From NCBI GenBank assembly GCA_009774465.1, contig VSNT01000083.1, positions 1 to 18,011 of the forward strand: 18,011 nt of DNA. Direction: 5' to 3'. Under the pieces are notes generated by a model. That model was not told the origin of the DNA and did no database searches. It was given only the letters and a program-made list of their open reading frames with translations. Positions 14,882-18,011 of the stretch are shown in pieces. Position 1 is the stretch's first letter; each line of letters opens with the position of its first letter. The position numbers and the translations under genes were made by a program. The DNA is from Lachnospiraceae bacterium. GTDB taxonomy: Bacteria > Bacillota_A > Clostridia > Lachnospirales > Lachnospiraceae.

Positions 14882-15398
14882 ACTTACCATATTTCGAGTG
14901 ATATTGATTCCCTTTTTTATTATATTTTTGTTGATTCCAATTACAGCTTTTGATAAATGGATTGCCCTTGCAATATTTATTATTGCAAGTCTTACCGATC
15001 TTTTGGATGGGAAGATTGCAAGAAAATATAATCTTGTGACTAATTTTGGAAAATTTATGGATCCCCTTGCAGATAAGCTGCTGGTTTGTTCTGCACTTAT
15101 TTGTCTGATTGAACTGAATAAGATACCTTCCTGGATGGTTATAATTATAATCGCCAGAGAGTTTATTATCAGCGGATTTCGTCTGGTTGCAGCGGACAAT
15201 GGAGTGGTGATTGCAGCAAGCTATTGGGGAAAATTTAAAACCACTTTTCAGATGATAGCAGTATGTCTTTTAATTGCCGATCTGGAAATGCTGAATGTAA
15301 TTACCCAGATTACACTGTGGATTGCAGTGATACTTACAGTGGTATCATTAATTGACTATTTAATTAAAAATAAAAATGTAATGAAAGAAAGCAAATAA
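14865..15398 (+). CDS. pgsA: CDP-diacylglycerol-glycerol-3-phosphate 3-phosphatidyltransferase
   Basis: Makes phosphatidylglycerol phosphate, the committed step to phosphatidylglycerol and cardiolipin, in the cytoplasmic membrane. It has 177 residues with about five or six helices. The complete CDP-alcohol phosphotransferase motif is visible: Asp45, Asp48-Gly49, Ala52-Arg53, Gly62, Asp66 and Asp70, with the family spacing. ATG 14865 gives the classic MNLPNKLTIFRV start and has GGAGGA eight bases upstream, inside the end of rimO. A longer reading from 14820 would add an unrelated tail. Confidence 0.95.
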   Translation: MNLPNKLTIFRVILIPFFIIFLLIPITAFDKWIALAIFIIASLTDLLDGKIARKYNLVTNFGKFMDPLADKLLVCSALICLIELNKIPSWMVIIIIAREFIISGFRLVAADNGVVIAASYWGKFKTTFQMIAVCLLIADLEMLNVITQITLWIAVILTVVSLIDYLIKNKNVMKESK

Positions 15399-15399
15399 A

Positions 15400-15876
15400 A
15401 TGACAGAATGTGTTTCTCTGGAAGAAAAAATAATTTCAAAGCTGCGAAAGGCAGGAATGCATGTTACCTGTGCAGAATCCTGTACAGGGGGAATGATCGC
15501 AGCTTCTTTCGTCAATGTGGCAGGAGTATCGGATGTATTTGATGCGGGTTTTGTGACCTATGCCAATTCTGCCAAGCATAAGCTGTTAGGGGTATCGGAG
15601 GAAGCACTGCAGATTTATGGCGCAGTCAGCCCTCAGGTGGCGCAGCAGATGGCGGAAGGAGCAGCAAGGCAGGCGGGAGCGGAAGCGGCAATAGCGGTTA
15701 CAGGGATTGCAGGGCCTGATGGAGGTACTTTGGAAAAGCCGGTAGGACTTGTGTATATTGGATGCACTGTAAATGGAATAACTCAGGTTACGGAAAATCA
15801 CTTTAAAGGAGATCGGCTGGAGATCAGAAAACAGACTACCAGGGCGGCACTGGAGCTTTTGGATAGCTGCCTTTAA
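15400..15876 (+). CDS. pncC: Stand-alone CinA C-domain protein (nicotinamide-nucleotide amidase type)
   Basis: A 158-residue protein consisting only of the CinA C-terminal domain: CAESCTGGMIAASFVNVAGV at about 24-43, GAVSPQVA near 70, and VTGIAGPDGGTLEKPVGLVY near 98-117. Such proteins hydrolyse nicotinamide mononucleotide to NaMN and ammonia in NAD recycling. The N-terminal molybdopterin-binding-like domain of full CinA is absent, which is common and not a truncation. ATG follows the pgsA stop by one base, indicating cotranscription. The cinA-recA proximity matches many Firmicutes, although here another gene intervenes. Confidence 0.92.
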   Translation: MTECVSLEEKIISKLRKAGMHVTCAESCTGGMIAASFVNVAGVSDVFDAGFVTYANSAKHKLLGVSEEALQIYGAVSPQVAQQMAEGAARQAGAEAAIAVTGIAGPDGGTLEKPVGLVYIGCTVNGITQVTENHFKGDRLEIRKQTTRAALELLDSCL

Positions 15877-15926
15877 CAGCGGTGAAGGGAAGACTTAAGT
15901 GAATCCGGATGTAAGGGGGAAGTGGA

Positions 15927-16859
15927 ATGAAGGGAAAATGGAGCACGGGAAAAGTTGCTGCACTGGCATGTGGATGTATTGTGGCTGGAGTTATATTGAT
16001 TATAACATTTTGTGTAAGTCTGCGGCAGTTTAATCAAAATTTATTGGAGGCAGGAATTAGAAATAGCGGCTCCAACGAAAACGAAGTGCATGATGAAAGA
16101 GATAGCAGAAGAGACGGAAGTGCAGACTTAGAAGATGGAAACAGCAGAGAAAACGAAAGGGGCAGAAATGCCGGAGGAGACCGGGCAGGCAGCCGGGACT
16201 CCAATAATGGGGGGAGTAATAATTCTGAGTACTATGAATTTCATGATGAACTGAGAGAAGATTTATTTTACTGGGGAGAGTTTGAAACCTATGAGGAAAC
16301 TTTTGGAGAAAACAGCAATGTTCTTTTCAATATAGTATATCCAATCTTTTATAATAATGAAGGAATTGATTTTACAGGAGTTAACAATGCAGTTCAAAAG
16401 GAACTGAACCTGCTGAAAGATTATGCAGAGTCTGTGGCTGAATGGGTTGAAGATGATGATATATTCCAGTTTGAAGCAGAAAGCTATGTAACATATATGG
16501 ATGAGGATGTCTTAAGCATTGCCTATGTAGAGCGTGGCTATTTAAATGGAGATTATCATGAAAGCTATGTGGTATCTGTGAATGTTGATATGGAAAGCAA
16601 AATGATGCTTACCAATTCTCAACTGCTTGATATTGATGATGAGTTTTCCATTGATTTCAGGAATAGATGTGAAAAGCAGAATGGAGAAATCCGTTCACTG
16701 GACTATTATTCCGATCAGGATATCACAGAAATGCTCAATTCGGAGGAGGAACTTATTTTGTTTTATACTCCTATCGGAATGGAAGTTGGGTTTAATTATT
16801 ATAATGGATGGGTAACGGTTACCTATCCGGATTATCTGAAATATCAAAAGAAATTTTAA
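15927..16859 (+). CDS. Membrane-anchored extracytoplasmic protein, RsiV/DUF3298-like
   Basis: I do not recognise this 310-residue protein with certainty. A single membrane helix (about 11-32) with a short basic cytoplasmic end implies a type II anchor. A low-complexity linker rich in Asn, Gly, Ser, Arg and acidic residues follows (about 45-100). The outer domain (about 105-310) has the rhythm of DUF4163/DUF3298 proteins, as in RsiV and PdaC: NIVYPIFYNNEG, a middle SYVVSVNVDMESKMMLTNSQ strand-turn-strand, and a final FYTPIGMEVGFNYYNGW before TVTYPDY. That fold senses or binds wall-related ligands in some relatives. ATG 15927 follows a purine-rich AAGGGGGAAGTGGA. It lies 50 bases after pncC. 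Confidence 0.8.
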   Translation: MKGKWSTGKVAALACGCIVAGVILIITFCVSLRQFNQNLLEAGIRNSGSNENEVHDERDSRRDGSADLEDGNSRENERGRNAGGDRAGSRDSNNGGSNNSEYYEFHDELREDLFYWGEFETYEETFGENSNVLFNIVYPIFYNNEGIDFTGVNNAVQKELNLLKDYAESVAEWVEDDDIFQFEAESYVTYMDEDVLSIAYVERGYLNGDYHESYVVSVNVDMESKMMLTNSQLLDIDDEFSIDFRNRCEKQNGEIRSLDYYSDQDITEMLNSEEELILFYTPIGMEVGFNYYNGWVTVTYPDYLKYQKKF

Positions 16860-16872
16860 AGGCTCCTTTTTC

Positions 16873-16901
16873 TTGTCAAAGGGCAGATGATATGTTACGA
16901 T
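16873..16901 (+). promoter_or_regulatory. Candidate extended -10 promoter in the recA upstream region
   Basis: TTGTCA (16873-16878) and TACGAT (16896-16901) are 17 bases apart. The -10 is preceded by TG at 16893-16894, the extended -10 layout. A transcript would start near 16908, just before the hairpin at 16915-16934. No gene start is near, so the target is unclear. Confidence 0.3.
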
Positions 16902-16914
16902 ATAGTAAATTCAG

Positions 16915-16934
16915 GCTGTGGCTTCTGCCACAGC
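16915..16934. repeat. Perfect 8-pair hairpin upstream of recA
   Basis: GCTGTGGC (16915-16922) and GCCACAGC (16927-16934) pair perfectly around a TTCT loop. There is no T-run, so it is not a standard terminator. A second pairing, TGCTTTG (16944-16950) with CAAAGCA (16978-16984), encloses GGC/GCC. The rest of 16860-17080 holds no gene that I can support. Confidence 0.6.
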
Positions 16935-17080
16935 GCTATTGTCTGCTTTGCATATCCGGCATTTTCAGCCAAACATCCAAAGCATAAATAAGGAAAGAAA
17001 GGAGGAAAATGCCATTGAGGGAGTTTTATTGGACATAAAAGGTTGTATGATATATTTGAAAAAGAAATAAAGAAACATGA

Positions 17081-17109
17081 TTGACAAAACCGAACATTTG
17101 TTTTATAGT
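17081..17109 (+). promoter_or_regulatory. Sigma-A promoter of recA
   Basis: A perfect TTGACA (17081-17086) and TATAGT (17104-17109) are 17 bases apart, 36 bases before the recA start. One LexA box fills the spacer and another lies at the expected transcription start. Confidence 0.85.
17091..17104. promoter_or_regulatory. LexA (DinR) box 1 of recA
   Basis: CGAACATTTGTTTT matches 12 of 14 positions of the Firmicutes SOS box CGAACRNRYGTTYC. It sits between the -35 and -10, so LexA bound here would block RNA polymerase. Confidence 0.7.
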
Positions 17110-17114
17110 TAATA

Positions 17115-17128
17115 AGAACAGATGTTCT
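17115..17128. promoter_or_regulatory. LexA (DinR) box 2 of recA
   Basis: AGAACAGATGTTCT contains the full GAAC-N4-GTTC core with symmetric flanks (12 of 14 to the consensus). It covers the expected transcription start and ends three bases before the ribosome site. Confidence 0.8.
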
Positions 17129-17145
17129 CAAAGGAGAAGCTATTT

Positions 17146-18011
17146 ATGGAAAGAGAAGAGAAATTAAAAGCATTAGATGCCGCACTTGGACAGATTGAGA
17201 AGCAGTTTGGTAAGGGAGCAGTTATGAAACTGGGGGATTCTTCCGCACGTATGAATGTGGAGACGATTCCCACCGGTTCATTAAGCCTTGATGTGGCGCT
17301 TGGTCTTGGAGGAATTCCCAAGGGAAGAATTATCGAGATATATGGACCGGAATCCAGTGGTAAGACGACAGTTACCTTACATATGATTGCAGAGGTTCAA
17401 AAGAGGGGCGGTATAGCCGGATTTATTGATGCAGAACATGCACTTGATCCTGTTTATGCCAGAAATATAGGAGTAGATGTTGATAACCTTTATATATCGC
17501 AGCCTGATAATGGAGAACAGGCGCTTGAGATCACAGAGACTATGGTCAGATCAGGCGCCATTGATATTGTGGTGGTTGACTCTGTTGCCGCACTTGTTCC
17601 AAAGGCGGAGATTGACGGAGACATGGGCGATTCTCATGTGGGACTGCAGGCCAGATTAATGTCACAGGCATTGCGTAAGCTGACTGCGGTAATCAGTAAA
17701 TCTAACTGTACTGTTGTCTTTATTAATCAGTTGAGAGAGAAAGTGGGCGTAATGTTTGGCAGCCCTGAAACTACTACCGGAGGGCGTGCACTTAAATTCT
17801 ATTCTTCTGTCAGGTTGGATGTACGCAGAATTGAATCTCTTAAGCAAAGCGGTGAGGTGATTGGTAACAGAACAAGGGTTAAAGTAGTGAAAAATAAGAT
17901 TGCGCCGCCTTTTAAAGAAGCGGAATTTGATATTATTTTTGGTGAAGGTATTTCGGTCGTCGGGGATGTGCTGGATCTTGCAGCAGAAGTGAGCATTGTA
18001 AGTAAGAGCGG
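17146..18011 (+). CDS. recA: Recombinase RecA (3' end outside the window)
   Basis: RecA forms ATP-dependent filaments on single-stranded DNA, drives strand exchange and triggers LexA self-cleavage. The first 288 codons are present and uninterrupted; the C-terminal domain is beyond the window. The Walker A GPESSGKTT is at 67-75, the Walker B strand is IDIVVVDS, and the DNA-binding loops include GDSHVGLQARLMSQALRKL and REKVGVMFGSPETTTGGRAL. Loop 2 has TTTGG where many RecAs have TTPGG. ATG 17146 lies nine bases after AAGGAG (17131-17136). The promoter carries two LexA boxes, so the gene is expected to be SOS-induced. The frame stays open to the last base. Confidence 0.97.
   Translation, partial: MEREEKLKALDAALGQIEKQFGKGAVMKLGDSSARMNVETIPTGSLSLDVALGLGGIPKGRIIEIYGPESSGKTTVTLHMIAEVQKRGGIAGFIDAEHALDPVYARNIGVDVDNLYISQPDNGEQALEITETMVRSGAIDIVVVDSVAALVPKAEIDGDMGDSHVGLQARLMSQALRKLTAVISKSNCTVVFINQLREKVGVMFGSPETTTGGRALKFYSSVRLDVRRIESLKQSGEVIGNRTRVKVVKNKIAPPFKEAEFDIIFGEGISVVGDVLDLAAEVSIVSKS

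Noticed and set aside
15400..15876. Truncated cinA pseudogene
   Set aside because: Stand-alone C-domains of about 160 residues are a normal family form, and the frame is intact with its motifs.
16915..16934. Terminator for the 310-residue protein gene
   Set aside because: The stem is strong but has no T-run after it on either strand.
16895..17131. 78-codon minus-strand frame upstream of recA
   Set aside because: No ribosome site or recognisable protein; it runs antisense through the recA promoter and LexA boxes.
1..18011. CRISPR array, tRNA, IS element or prophage
   Set aside because: No regularly spaced repeats, cloverleaf sequences, transposase/integrase reading frames or phage genes were seen.

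Overview
The window reads as a chromosomal segment of a spore-forming, moderately low-GC Gram-positive of the Clostridia, most likely Lachnospiraceae. The reasons are strong AGGAGG ribosome sites, sigma-A promoters, a Spo0A-type DNA-binding protein, CotF-type spore genes, Firmicutes LexA (DinR) boxes at recA, and the Bacillus-like neighbourhood rqcH / yicC-remA-gmk-rpoZ. It is mostly vertical, housekeeping DNA. I see no tRNA, rRNA, CRISPR array, transposase or prophage gene. No gene-free stretch reaches 300 bases; the longest is 16860-17145.

Layout. 1-2700: a MATE exporter, then a DUF362/2x[4Fe-4S] protein closed by a strong terminator. 2700-4790: the most accessory-looking block. A leader with two strong hairpins and a possible 25-codon ORF precedes a CPBP-family membrane protease, whose stop overlaps (ATGA) an open frame running into an S66 (LdcA/MccF-type) serine carboxypeptidase. 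4880-8840: a Spo0A DNA-binding domain with no receiver domain, under its own sigma-A promoter, then glycogen synthase and a SpoVB/MurJ-type flippase. 8846-9440: two small spore coat genes behind a forespore-type promoter, closed by a bidirectional terminator facing rqcH. 9474-11231 (minus): rqcH of ribosome quality control. Its promoter sits back to back with that of yicC-remA-gmk-rpoZ. 13514-16859: rimO, pgsA, a pncC/cinA-type gene and an unrecognised membrane-anchored protein. 17081-end: recA with a sigma-A promoter carrying two LexA boxes; recA runs off the window.

How the genes work together. yicC, remA, gmk and rpoZ form an overlapping or closely spaced RNA/nucleotide/transcription operon. 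rimO-pgsA-pncC is a second tight run leading to recA. Sporulation and envelope form a loose theme in the middle (Spo0A-like regulator, storage polysaccharide, lipid-linked flippase, coat proteins). The observations most worth follow-up are the receiver-less Spo0A paralogue, the hairpin/small-ORF leader with ATGA-linked CPBP and S66 genes, the forespore-type promoter of the coat pair, and the structured DNA upstream of the SOS-controlled recA promoter. I did not find a clearly new multi-gene defence or mobile system.
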